Below are positions 6,567 through 14,570 of a DNA stretch of 37,277 bases, in pieces. Below the pieces are notes generated by a model, which saw only the letters and a list, made by a program, of their open reading frames with translations, did not search any database and was not told the DNA's origin. Every line of letters begins with the position of its first letter. The stretch's first letter is position 1. The translations under genes and the position numbers were made by a program. This DNA is from Rhodospirillales bacterium. GTDB lineage: Bacteria; Pseudomonadota; Alphaproteobacteria; Rhodospirillales_A; JACZKS01. The stretch lies in contig JABGRG010000036.1 in NCBI GenBank assembly GCA_018648445.1, positions 1-37,277 of the forward strand. Reading direction: 5' to 3'.

Positions 6567-8093
6567 TCATTTCGGACCTTTGCCGATCGGAGGATCTAGA
6601 AAAAATGTATCGAACATCCTAACAGCATGTTTGTGATCTTTGTCCAACGCCTTTTCGATGTGCTCCAATATTGGATCCGTGATCCCTCGTTTTTTAGCCT
6701 CGTCGATTAGGTGGGCGGCTCTTTCGCGTCTGTAAGCCCAACTGTCCGCATACCCCTTGGGAAGGTATGCGCCCAAACCCGCGGCCTTGATTAGCCCGCT
6801 GGCGAACGGCCAGACTTCAAAATTCGAGTCCTCCTCACCCGCTTCAACATCACCATCCATTTTTGACAGCGCGTCGTTGACAGCCACCGCGAAGGCTTCG
6901 GCGCGTTCCGGGGAACGTTCGTCCAGTTGTTCGAGGAAGTCACGGCAGGCGGCGGCGGCCGATGGCGATCCGTCCTTGAGCGAGTCGGCGAACAGGCCCG
7001 CCAGCATGGAATTGTCCGTCACCTTGACCAACCCCTCGACCATGCGCGCGTTGGCCGATACCTGCGCCGCCGTGGGCGGAACCATTAGGTCCGTCTTGAT
7101 CGGAGATTTTATGCCCTTGGTCGCCTCCTTGTACTCACGCAGGTCGTTCATGTAGGATTTGGCGCGGGCCTCCCACTTCTCGGCCTCCGGCGCGACTTTT
7201 TTGTCGAACGCCTTGATGGCTTGCAGGGCGTCCTTGTTGATTGCGCGGCTGGGGTCGGTATTACCGGCGCCTGTGTTTCCCGTCGATCCTGGATAGTACC
7301 CCCGCTGACGCTCAATGTTGGCCAGCGCGCGGGCGTTTTGGGCGCTGGTCAGGGTCGGTGGGCCAAGCAGCGAGCGCCGGGTGGGTTCGATGTTGCGCAG
7401 GGCGTCCATGTTGAGTTTGCCGCCGGAAGATGGCTTGGGTGTTGGGTCGAGGAGGTTGGGCCTGCGGTCCCCGCTGTCGACGGAGCCCGAGGGGCCGGGT
7501 GGTCCTTTCTCGGCTTTGCGGTTTTGTCTTTGCCGCTGCATGTTTTGCAGCCGTTCCTGCCGCTCCTTTTCCTCCTGTTCCTTTTGTTGTTTTTCCTGAC
7601 GGTCCCTCATGTTGTTGATTTGTTCCTTGGTGCGGTCCCCGCTGTCGATGGAGCCGGAGGGGCCGGGGGTCTGGGCCGAAGGTCTGCGGTCGCCGCTATC
7701 GACGGAGCCCGACGGGCTGGAGCCGCGGCGCGGCGGTTTGTCGTCCTCCATGCTGAAGACATGCTGTCCGGACGAGCCCCAGTTGGCGGTTTCGTTCTTC
7801 TGCGCCTTCTGGTCGTTGGTTTCGAGAAGGCTTGGCCCCTGACTCTCGCCCAGTTCCGTGGGATGTCCGCCCCGGCCCTGGTTGGGGTCTTTGGCCGCGG
7901 TGGTCTTCGCGCCCGCGCCGGAAGGGGATTTTTCGTCCGAGTCGCCCGCGCCCGGCGGGTTAAAATTGTCGGTCCCGACCGATAGGGTGGCTCCCGGCGG
8001 GATGCCGGTAATTGTTGCATCTTTGTTCTTCTTTTTCTCTGATATCGAGCCCGGCGGGCTCGGGGCACTGTAAACACTTCCCATAACTTTCAC
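6567..8093 (-). CDS. large low-complexity protein of unknown function with PSGS[VI]DSGDR repeats
   Basis: This 508-residue protein was not recognised as any family. Residues 1-130 are disordered and rich in P, G, S and D, with several PPG motifs. Residues 127-136, 145-154 and 201-210 carry three copies of PSGS[VI]DSGDR. Between the second and third lies a highly charged K/E/Q/R stretch (about 155-196) that should form a long helix or coiled coil. The C-terminal half (about 270-508) looks folded and helical, with an acidic segment near 415-425 and an end reading FFLDPPIGKGPK. There is no signal peptide or membrane segment. The start is well supported by AGGGAG upstream and by a strong promoter at 8122-8150. 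A structural or secreted-by-machine role is possible, but nothing in the sequence proves it. Confidence 0.75.
   Translation of the reverse strand: MKVMGSVYSAPSPPGSISEKKKNKDATITGIPPGATLSVGTDNFNPPGAGDSDEKSPSGAGAKTTAAKDPNQGRGGHPTELGESQGPSLLETNDQKAQKNETANWGSSGQHVFSMEDDKPPRRGSSPSGSVDSGDRRPSAQTPGPSGSIDSGDRTKEQINNMRDRQEKQQKEQEEKERQERLQNMQRQRQNRKAEKGPPGPSGSVDSGDRRPNLLDPTPKPSSGGKLNMDALRNIEPTRRSLLGPPTLTSAQNARALANIERQRGYYPGSTGNTGAGNTDPSRAINKDALQAIKAFDKKVAPEAEKWEARAKSYMNDLREYKEATKGIKSPIKTDLMVPPTAAQVSANARMVEGLVKVTDNSMLAGLFADSLKDGSPSAAAACRDFLEQLDERSPERAEAFAVAVNDALSKMDGDVEAGEEDSNFEVWPFASGLIKAAGLGAYLPKGYADSWAYRRERAAHLIDEAKKRGITDPILEHIEKALDKDHKHAVRMFDTFFLDPPIGKGPK
7464..7715 (-). repeat. three copies of a 30-bp coding repeat (PSGS[VI]DSGDR)
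   Basis: The repeat units lie at 7686-7715, 7632-7661 and 7464-7493 and encode nearly identical decapeptides. Two are spaced 24 nt apart, and the third is separated by the coiled-coil segment. The DNA of the copies is also similar (CCGCTGTCGACGGAGCC and close variants), pointing to duplication within the gene. Confidence 0.7.
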
Positions 8094-8121
8094 TCCCTAT
8101 CAAAAATTTCACGATGAACGG

Positions 8122-8150
8122 AAAATACACGACGAAAAGGATTTTGTCAA
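8122..8150 (-). promoter_or_regulatory. sigma-70 promoter of the orphan gene block
   Basis: On the minus strand, TTGACA (8145-8150) is followed after exactly 17 nt by TATTTT (8122-8127). The start codon of the 508-residue gene is at 8093, giving a leader of roughly 20 nt that contains the AGGGAG ribosome site. This is one of the closest matches to the sigma-70 consensus in the window and lies in AT-rich DNA. Confidence 0.65.
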
Positions 8151-8247
8151 TAGAAAAAAGGAAATAATCCTATCGTTTTTATGAGATGCGGAAAAATACT
8201 TTTTCGCAGGGTGCTTTTCCGGAGGACAGGAAGGGCCTGTGCGGCGG

Positions 8248-8703
8248 TCAGGCGGCGTCGCGCGTTTTCTTTTTTCCGGCAGCACCCAGGCGGGCGGCCA
8301 GTTTGCGGATCATAGCGGCGACTTTGGCGTCGTCGGCGCGCCGCGCGGCGGACAATGGGGGCAGCCAGCGCCGCGTGCGGACCTCGCGTTCCGGCCATTG
8401 GGCAAGCGTTTCGGTCACGCGCATGGGGAAAACCTCGACCGTACAGACGCCGCCCCATTTTTCGTAAGTGTAGCGGCCCAGCGCCGGACCGACGACGCGG
8501 CCCCGCAATCCGGCTTCCTCGAAGGCTTCCATGAGGGCCGAGTCCTGTGGTGACAGGTCGGGTTCGACCACGCCCTTGGGCACAATCCAGCGTTTTTTCT
8601 TGCGCGAGGTTATGAGAAGAATTTCGGGACCGTTCCAGCGAAAACGGAAAGGAACGACGGCGGATTGCCGGTAGTAGTAGTCGGGATGCTTGCGTTCAGC
8701 CAT
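8248..8703 (-). CDS. Nudix hydrolase
   Basis: This 151-residue single-domain protein has the Nudix fold. The box runs from G44 to L66: PKGVVEPDLSPQDSALMEAF then EEAGL. The metal ligands E59, E62 and E63 and G65 are present. The usual first Glu is L50 and the Arg before the Glu is M58, variations that recur in a bacterial subgroup related to diphosphoinositol/diadenosine polyphosphate hydrolases. Such enzymes cleave nucleoside diphosphates linked to another group; the substrate cannot be read from the sequence. The C-terminus is basic (GAAGKKKTRDAA). It follows korB on the same strand by 42 nt and may be read from the same mRNA. Confidence 0.85.
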   Translation of the reverse strand: MAERKHPDYYYRQSAVVPFRFRWNGPEILLITSRKKKRWIVPKGVVEPDLSPQDSALMEAFEEAGLRGRVVGPALGRYTYEKWGGVCTVEVFPMRVTETLAQWPEREVRTRRWLPPLSAARRADDAKVAAMIRKLAARLGAAGKKKTRDAA

Positions 8704-8745
8704 ACCTTCAATATGCCGTGGGCCGCGTGGATCGTCCAGACCGTA

Positions 8746-9768
8746 TCACGCCACCGTCCATGTGTGACCACGACGCAGCAGCGCGTTCAGGTCCGCCGGA
8801 CCGGGGGGTGGCGCTTCGCCCGCCTGCTGGGTGGCAAGCGCGTCTTCGTGGCTGGGACCGGGCTTGCAAAAGAGAACCCCCAACGCCACCGGAAATTCGG
8901 GCGGCTCCAGGGCGGCAAGCACCGAGGCCACGGTGCGGTCCGTTTCGTCATGAACCAGAACGTCATCCTCGCCGACACCGTTTTCACCCAAATTGACGAC
9001 CTCGACCCGCATGGTGCCGGGCTTGATACGCAGGCCTTTGTCCTTGTTTTCGCCGAACAACAGCGGCTTGCCATGGGCCACATGCAGTTGGCGATCCGCC
9101 GCCACTTTGCGGTCGGTGAAGTGGGCGAAGACACCGTCGTTGTAAACAAGACAGTTCTGGAAAATTTCAACGAAGGACGCCCCCCGATGGTCGTGCGCCC
9201 GGTGGAACATTTCGGTCAGGTGGGGTTGCAGCGTATCAACCGAGCGGGCGACAAAGCGCGCCCCCGCCCCCAGGGCGAAACGCGCCGCTGAAATGGGATG
9301 GTCGATGGAACCGCGCGGCGTCGACGGCGACTTCGTTCCAACCCGCGATGTCGGCGAATACTGGCCCTTGGTCAGGCCGTAAATCTCGTTGTTGAACAAC
9401 AGGATTTGCAGATCGACATTGCGCCTGAGCACATGCAGCAGATGGTTTCCGCCGATGGACAGGCCGTCGCCGTCGCCGGAAATCACCCAGACATCAAGAT
9501 CGGAGTTGGCCAGCGTAATGCCCGTGGCCACCGCCGGCGCGCGCCCGTGGATGGTGTGAAATCCATAGTTGGCCATGTAATAGGGAAAGCGCGACGAACA
9601 CCCGATGCCGGAAACGAACACCAGCTTTTCCTTTTCCACGTCCATCTTCGGCAAGGCCCGTTGCAGGGCCTTCAGCACGGCGTAGTCGCCGCACCCGGGG
9701 CACCAGCGCACCTCCTGGTCGGAAGCAAAATCCTTGTCGGTTAACGGCGTTTTGGTGGTGACGTTCAT
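8746..9768 (-). CDS. korB: 2-oxoacid:ferredoxin oxidoreductase, beta subunit
   Basis: This 340-residue thiamine-diphosphate subunit belongs to the 2-oxoglutarate/pyruvate:ferredoxin oxidoreductase family. It has WCPGCGDY (C23, C26) and GIGCSSR (C57) as [4Fe-4S] ligands, and the ThDP-Mg motif GDGDGLSIGGNH followed by FNNEIYGLTKGQYSP. Together with KorA it would oxidise a 2-oxoacid, most likely 2-oxoglutarate, to the acyl-CoA and CO2 while reducing ferredoxin, or run in reverse. The start is ATG 9768 because GGAGG lies 7 nt upstream; a TTG two codons earlier has no room for it. The gap to the korA stop is 2 nt, so the two are translationally coupled. Confidence 0.93.
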   Translation of the reverse strand: MNVTTKTPLTDKDFASDQEVRWCPGCGDYAVLKALQRALPKMDVEKEKLVFVSGIGCSSRFPYYMANYGFHTIHGRAPAVATGITLANSDLDVWVISGDGDGLSIGGNHLLHVLRRNVDLQILLFNNEIYGLTKGQYSPTSRVGTKSPSTPRGSIDHPISAARFALGAGARFVARSVDTLQPHLTEMFHRAHDHRGASFVEIFQNCLVYNDGVFAHFTDRKVAADRQLHVAHGKPLLFGENKDKGLRIKPGTMRVEVVNLGENGVGEDDVLVHDETDRTVASVLAALEPPEFPVALGVLFCKPGPSHEDALATQQAGEAPPPGPADLNALLRRGHTWTVA

Positions 9769-9770
9769 AC

Positions 9771-11654
9771 TCAATCCTCCAGGCCGCGCACGGCCGCCTC
9801 GATCTCGGCAATTTTGAACGGCTGACCGGTGACTTTGTTCAGCCCTTGCGCGTCAATCAGGTACTTGTCGCGAAGCAGCGTGACCAATTGGCCAGCGTTC
9901 ATCTCGGGCACCAACACATGTTTGAATCCCGCCAGCAGATCGCCCAGATTGCGCGGCATGGGCCAAATGTGGCGCAAATGAATGTGCGAGACGTCCACAC
10001 CCTCGTCCTGAAGTTTGGTGACCGCACGGTTGATCGGCCCGTAGGTGGACCCCCAGCCGACCACGGCAACCCGCCCCCGGTCCTTGCCAAGTTCCACGCT
10101 TTGTTCCGGGATATCGTCGGCGATACCCGCGATTTTGCCAATGCGCGCGTCGGTCATTCGCTGGTGATTGGCCGGATCGTAGGAAATGTGCCCGGTTTCC
10201 TCATCCTTTTCGATGCCGCCGATGCGGTGTTCCAGGCCCGGCGTTCCCGCCGCCACCCAGTCGCGCGCCCCGGTCTCTTCGTTGCGCTTGAAGGGCAGAA
10301 ACCCTTCGGGGTCGGTGCGGAACTTCACGGGAATGGATGTCAACTGCTCGACGTCCGGAATGCGCCACGGTTCGGCCGCATTGGCGATGTAGCCGTCGCT
10401 CAGCACGATGACCGGCGTCATGTATTTGGTTGCCAGCCTGACCGCTTCGATGGCCACCTCGAAACAATCGGTGGGCGAGCGCGCCGCAATCACGGCGACG
10501 GGACTGTCGGCATTACGTCCGAACACGGCCTGATACAGATCGGACTGCTCGGTCTTGGTCGGCAATCCCGTGGACGGACCGGCCCGTTGGGTGTCGATCA
10601 CGATCAGAGGCAATTCGGCGCTAATGGCCAGCCCGATCCCCTCGGTCTTGAGCGCGATACCGGGGCCGGAACTGGATGTGACCCCCAGCGCGCCTGCATA
10701 GGATGCGCCGATGGCCGAACACACCGCCGAAATCTCGTCTTCGGCCTGAAACGCGGTGACGCCGAATTCGCCCAAACCGGCCAGCGCATGCAACACCGAT
10801 GAAGCCGGCGTGATGGGATAGGACCCGAAAACCATGCGAAGATCGGCCAGCCCGGCACCCGTCACCAGCCCCCAGGCCAGGGCTTCGCTGCCCGATACCG
10901 TGCGGTAGACGCCGGGCTCCAGATCGGCGGGTGCGACGGAATAGCCGCCGAAGCCGCCGCTCATTTCGGCGGTTTCGCCAAAGGCATGGCCCGCGTTCAA
11001 GGCGGCGATATTGGCTTCTGCAATCTCCGGCCTTTTGGCGAACTTGGCGCGCAGCCATTCGATGGTGGGCTGACGTTCACGGCCGTACATCCAATAAACA
11101 AGCCCAAGCGACCACATGTTCTTGGAACGCAGCTTTTCCTTCTGCGACAGATCGAAGTCTCCCAACGCCTCCTGGGTATGCTGGGAAATGTCAATCTCGA
11201 TGGCCTGATAGGGCGAAAGCGTTCCGTCTTCCAACGGATTGCCCTCGTAACCCGCCTTGCGCAGGCTGCGCGGCGTGCAAGCGCCGGTATCAATGACCAC
11301 CACGCCGCCACGACGCACCGCGTCCAGATTGACCTTCAGCGCCGCCGGGTTCAGCGCAACCAAAAGATCGGGTTCATCCCCCGCCGTTTTGATGCCGCGC
11401 GCGCCAAAATTTATCTGAAACGCCGAAACGCCGTAAGTGGTGCCCACGGGCGCACGAATTTCAGCAGGAAAATCCGGAAACGTCGCCAGATCGTTGCCGA
11501 TCAGTGCCGTTGACATGGTGAACTGACTGCCGGTCAATTGAATGCCATCGCCGGAATCGCCGGCAAACCGAACCACCACCGAGAGCACTTCGCGGCGCAC
11601 CTTCGCGCCCGATTTCTCTTCTAAAGGGGCCGAAACCGCCTCTGTCACAACCAT
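9771..11654 (-). CDS. korA: 2-oxoacid:ferredoxin oxidoreductase, alpha subunit (gamma-alpha fusion)
   Basis: This 627-residue product is a fusion of the gamma domain (about residues 20-190, starting VVRFAGDSGDGIQLTGSQ) and the alpha pyrimidine-binding domain (from about residue 205, with GSEALAWGLVTGAGLADL and FGSYPITPASSVLHAL). This architecture is typical of two-subunit KorAB enzymes of aerobes and magnetotactic or purple alphaproteobacteria. The start was set at ATG 11654, 10 codons inside the longest frame, because GGGGAAAAGT directly precedes it. It is divergent from the Rrf2-suf operon across a 200-nt region carrying a palindromic operator candidate. The enzyme depends on Fe-S clusters, so shared control with suf would make sense. 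Confidence 0.92.
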   Translation of the reverse strand: MVVTEAVSAPLEEKSGAKVRREVLSVVVRFAGDSGDGIQLTGSQFTMSTALIGNDLATFPDFPAEIRAPVGTTYGVSAFQINFGARGIKTAGDEPDLLVALNPAALKVNLDAVRRGGVVVIDTGACTPRSLRKAGYEGNPLEDGTLSPYQAIEIDISQHTQEALGDFDLSQKEKLRSKNMWSLGLVYWMYGRERQPTIEWLRAKFAKRPEIAEANIAALNAGHAFGETAEMSGGFGGYSVAPADLEPGVYRTVSGSEALAWGLVTGAGLADLRMVFGSYPITPASSVLHALAGLGEFGVTAFQAEDEISAVCSAIGASYAGALGVTSSSGPGIALKTEGIGLAISAELPLIVIDTQRAGPSTGLPTKTEQSDLYQAVFGRNADSPVAVIAARSPTDCFEVAIEAVRLATKYMTPVIVLSDGYIANAAEPWRIPDVEQLTSIPVKFRTDPEGFLPFKRNEETGARDWVAAGTPGLEHRIGGIEKDEETGHISYDPANHQRMTDARIGKIAGIADDIPEQSVELGKDRGRVAVVGWGSTYGPINRAVTKLQDEGVDVSHIHLRHIWPMPRNLGDLLAGFKHVLVPEMNAGQLVTLLRDKYLIDAQGLNKVTGQPFKIAEIEAAVRGLED

Positions 11655-11771
11655 ACTTTTCCCCACTCGAACAATCTGCCGATGCAATTTCGCCCCTGCA
11701 TATGGGTAGGGCGGCCCGTCTGAACCATCAAAAAAACATGCAAAAAAAGGGAAAATTCGGTTCGCCGGGGC

Positions 11772-11798
11772 TTGAAAAGCACTGGGCGCTACTATACT
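11772..11798 (+). promoter_or_regulatory. promoter candidate for the Rrf2-suf operon
   Basis: TTGAAA (11772-11777) and TATACT (11793-11798) are separated by 15 nt. This is shorter than ideal, as often seen in promoters under activator or repressor control. A palindrome lies just downstream at 11810-11828, where a repressor would block transcription. Confidence 0.45.
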
Positions 11799-11809
11799 TT
11801 TCCGTCAAT

Positions 11810-11828
11810 CAGGACTAAATTAGTACTG
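11810..11828. promoter_or_regulatory. palindromic operator candidate, Rrf2/IscR type
   Basis: CAGGACTAAATTAGTACTG is an inverted repeat centred on 11819: the arms CAG-n-ACTAA and TTAGT-n-CTG match at eight of nine positions. It sits between the promoter candidate and the Rrf2 start at 11855. Rrf2-family Fe-S regulators use palindromes of this AT-centred kind, so autoregulation of the suf operon is the natural reading. Its position between divergent genes means it might also affect korAB. Confidence 0.6.
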
Positions 11829-11854
11829 TATGACGAAAAGATAGATCGCAGGCC

Positions 11855-12310
11855 ATGATCAAACTGAACAAAATGACGGACTACGGCATCGTGGTGATGG
11901 TCAATCTGGCCGACGCCGACGATACGGTTATGACCGCACCGGAGATTGCTTCGGCCACCGGCCTGACCCAGCCGACCGTCGCAAAGTTGCTCAAATCGCT
12001 GGTTCAGGGCGGACTGGCCATTTCGCAACGCGGCGCACGGGGTGGCTATACGTTGGCCCGTCCCGCCGATCAGATTTCGGTCGTCGAGGCGCTGGAAGTG
12101 CTGGACGGCCCATTAAGCCTGACCGCCTGTGTGGAAGGTGACCACGACGGGTGTGATCGCGAAAACCTGTGTCCCATGTCAGGCCGCTGGACCCGCGTCA
12201 ACGAGGCGATCGTGGGTGCTTTGCAAAACCTGACCCTGGCCGACATGATTTCGCCCTACGATTTTTTCATGGACGAACCGGCCCCCGACAACAACGCCTT
12301 AACGGCCTGA
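11855..12310 (+). CDS. Rrf2-family Fe-S-responsive regulator of the suf operon
   Basis: The 151-residue product has an N-terminal winged helix-turn-helix (about residues 27-70: APEIASATGLTQPTVAKLLK, then SQRGARGGYTLAR). A cluster-binding loop has cysteines at 92, 100 and 106 (ACVEGDHDGCDRENLCPM). The three-Cys spacing matches IscR/SufR-type regulators that sense cellular Fe-S status through a labile cluster. It heads the SUF genes, 24 nt before sufB, and should repress the operon when clusters are plentiful. Naming it iscR or sufR would be arbitrary here, so no symbol is given. Confidence 0.92.
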   Translation: MIKLNKMTDYGIVVMVNLADADDTVMTAPEIASATGLTQPTVAKLLKSLVQGGLAISQRGARGGYTLARPADQISVVEALEVLDGPLSLTACVEGDHDGCDRENLCPMSGRWTRVNEAIVGALQNLTLADMISPYDFFMDEPAPDNNALTA

Positions 12311-12334
12311 ACGAAGAGGCGAGGAGAAAACCCG

Positions 12335-13792
12335 ATGCCCGCCGCATCCGATACCGTCGAACAGATCCGTTCGTTAAACGACGAAAAGTACAAATACGGA
12401 TTTGTCACCGACATCGAGACAGACACCATACCCAAGGGTCTGAACGAAGACACCGTGCGCTTCATTTCGGCCAAAAAGAACGAGCCCGAATGGTTACTGG
12501 AAGCGCGTCTTAAGGCGTTTCGCCTGTGGCAGACGCTGGAAGAGCCCGACTGGTCGAAGGTCAACTATCCCAGGATCGACTATCAGGACGCCTATTACTA
12601 TTCGGCGCCCAAGGGCGACGACGGAAAACCCAAAAGCCTGGACGAAATCGACCCCAAGCTGCTGGAAACGTACGAAAAATTGGGCATTCCGCTGCACGAA
12701 CAGGAAATGCTGGCCGGTATCGCCGTCGATGCGGTTTTCGACAGCGTTTCGGTGGCCACCACGTTCAAGGGCAAGCTGGAAGAGGTCGGCATCATTTTCT
12801 GCCCCATCTCGGAAGCGGTGCAGGAACACCCGGAGCTGGTGAAGAAGTATCTGGGCAGCGTGGTTCCCTATTCGGACAATTATTTCGCCACCCTGAATGC
12901 CGCTGTGTTTACCGACGGCTCCTTCGTGTTCGTGCCCAAGGGGGTACGTTGCCCCATGGAGCTGAGCACCTATTTCCGTATCAACGCCGCCCAGACCGGG
13001 CAGTTTGAACGCACCCTGATCATCGCCGAGGAAGGCAGCTACGTCAGTTACCTTGAGGGCTGCACGGCGCCCATGCGCGACGAAAACCAGCTTCACGCGG
13101 CGGTCGTCGAACTGGTCGCCCACGCCGACGCCGAAATCAAGTATTCGACGGTTCAGAACTGGTATCCGGGCGACGAGGAAGGTAAAGGCGGCATCTACAA
13201 TTTCGTCACCAAGCGCGGTGCGTGCCGGGGCGACAACTCGAAAATCTCGTGGACCCAGGTCGAGACCGGCTCAGCCATCACCTGGAAATACCCAAGCTGC
13301 ATCCTGCAGGGTGATAATTCGGTGGGCGAATTCTATTCCATCGCCATCACCAACAACATGCAGCAGGCCGATACCGGCACCAAGATGATCCATCTGGGCA
13401 AGAACACCAGTAGCACCATCATTTCCAAGGGCATCTCGGCAGGGCGCGCGGACCAGACCTATCGCGGGCTGGTCAAGGTGCAGCCACGAGCCGAAGGTGC
13501 GCGCAACTATACCCAATGCGATTCCTTGCTAATCGGCGACAAGTGCGGGGCCCACACGGTCCCCTACATCGAAGCGCGCAACCGCACGGCAAGGGTCGAA
13601 CACGAAGCGACCACGTCGCGTATCAGCGACGACCAGCTTTTTTACTGCACACAGCGGGGCATGAGCGCGGAAGAAGCTGTGTCCCTGATCGTCAACGGTT
13701 TTTGCCGCGAGGTGCTTCAGGAACTGCCGATGGAATTCGCCGTCGAAGCCCAGAAGCTGGTCGGCATCAGCCTTGAAGGCAGCGTGGGCTAA
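12335..13792 (+). CDS. sufB: Fe-S cluster assembly scaffold protein SufB
   Basis: At 485 residues this is full length for SufB. The conserved core includes [40 protein letters not shown] and the C-terminal [20 protein letters not shown]. These form the right-handed beta-helix and the SufD contact region. SufB is the main scaffold on which a cluster is built inside the SufBC2D complex, with sulfur delivered from SufS and energy from SufC. Start ATG 12335 follows AGGAG by a good distance. It is the first enzyme gene of the operon; sufC follows after 31 nt. Confidence 0.97.
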   Translation: MPAASDTVEQIRSLNDEKYKYGFVTDIETDTIPKGLNEDTVRFISAKKNEPEWLLEARLKAFRLWQTLEEPDWSKVNYPRIDYQDAYYYSAPKGDDGKPKSLDEIDPKLLETYEKLGIPLHEQEMLAGIAVDAVFDSVSVATTFKGKLEEVGIIFCPISEAVQEHPELVKKYLGSVVPYSDNYFATLNAAVFTDGSFVFVPKGVRCPMELSTYFRINAAQTGQFERTLIIAEEGSYVSYLEGCTAPMRDENQLHAAVVELVAHADAEIKYSTVQNWYPGDEEGKGGIYNFVTKRGACRGDNSKISWTQVETGSAITWKYPSCILQGDNSVGEFYSIAITNNMQQADTGTKMIHLGKNTSSTIISKGISAGRADQTYRGLVKVQPRAEGARNYTQCDSLLIGDKCGAHTVPYIEARNRTARVEHEATTSRISDDQLFYCTQRGMSAEEAVSLIVNGFCREVLQELPMEFAVEAQKLVGISLEGSVG

Positions 13793-13823
13793 TAAATTCG
13801 TTAGATGAAGGAAGAAGACCAAG

Positions 13824-14570
13824 ATGCTTGAAATCAAGAACCTGCATGCGACCGTTGCCGGAAACGACATTCTCAAAGGCGTCGACCTGAAGGTAAACGC
13901 CGGCGAGGTCCACGCGATCATGGGACCCAACGGATCGGGAAAAAGCACGTTGTCTTATGTGCTGGCCGGGCGCGACGGCTACGACGTCACCAAAGGCGAG
14001 GTCATCTACAAAGGCAAGGACCTTCTGGATCTGGCCGTCGAAGAACGCGCCGGTGAGGGTATTTTCCTGGCCTTCCAGTACCCCGTGGAAATTCCCGGCG
14101 TGGACAACACCACGTTTCTGAAGACGGCTTACAACGCGATACAAAAATATCGCGGTGAGCCGCCGCTGGACGCCATGCAGTTCCTCAAACTGCTGCGCGC
14201 AAAGCGCGACGAACTTGGCATGGGCGAAGAAATGATGCGCCGCCCGGTCAACGTCGGCTTCTCGGGCGGTGAAAAGAAGCGCAACGAAATCCTGCAAATG
14301 GCGGTTCTTGACCCAATGTTGGCGGTCCTCGACGAAACGGATTCAGGTCTTGATATCGACGCGCTGAAAATCGTCGCCGAGGGCATCAACGCCTTGCGCG
14401 GCCCCGAACGCGCCAGCATCGTGATTACCCACTACCAACGCCTGCTGGACTATGTGCAGCCCGATTTTGTGCATGTTCTTTCAGACGGAAAAATCGTTCG
14501 TTCCGGCGGCAAGGAACTGGCGCTTGAGCTTGAACGCGACGGTTATGCTTCTATTTCGGATGCAGCCTAA
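13824..14570 (+). CDS. sufC: SUF system ATPase SufC
   Basis: This 248-residue ABC ATPase has Walker A GPNGSGKST, a SufC-type signature FSGGEKKRNEILQM and Walker B MLAVLDETDSGLDID. The EKKRNE insertion and the DETDSGLD sequence distinguish SufC from transport ATPases. It works in the cytoplasm as part of SufBC2D, and its ATP-driven dimerisation remodels the SufB-SufD interface. A GAAGGAAG site precedes the start. Its TAA stop overlaps the sufD ATG by one base, indicating coupled translation. Confidence 0.97.
   Translation: MLEIKNLHATVAGNDILKGVDLKVNAGEVHAIMGPNGSGKSTLSYVLAGRDGYDVTKGEVIYKGKDLLDLAVEERAGEGIFLAFQYPVEIPGVDNTTFLKTAYNAIQKYRGEPPLDAMQFLKLLRAKRDELGMGEEMMRRPVNVGFSGGEKKRNEILQMAVLDPMLAVLDETDSGLDIDALKIVAEGINALRGPERASIVITHYQRLLDYVQPDFVHVLSDGKIVRSGGKELALELERDGYASISDAA

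Noticed and set aside
8248..8703. Nudix box with changed first Glu and Arg considered as an inactive enzyme
   Set aside because: The catalytic metal-binding Glu residues 59, 62 and 63 are present, and the same variation recurs in a known Nudix subgroup.
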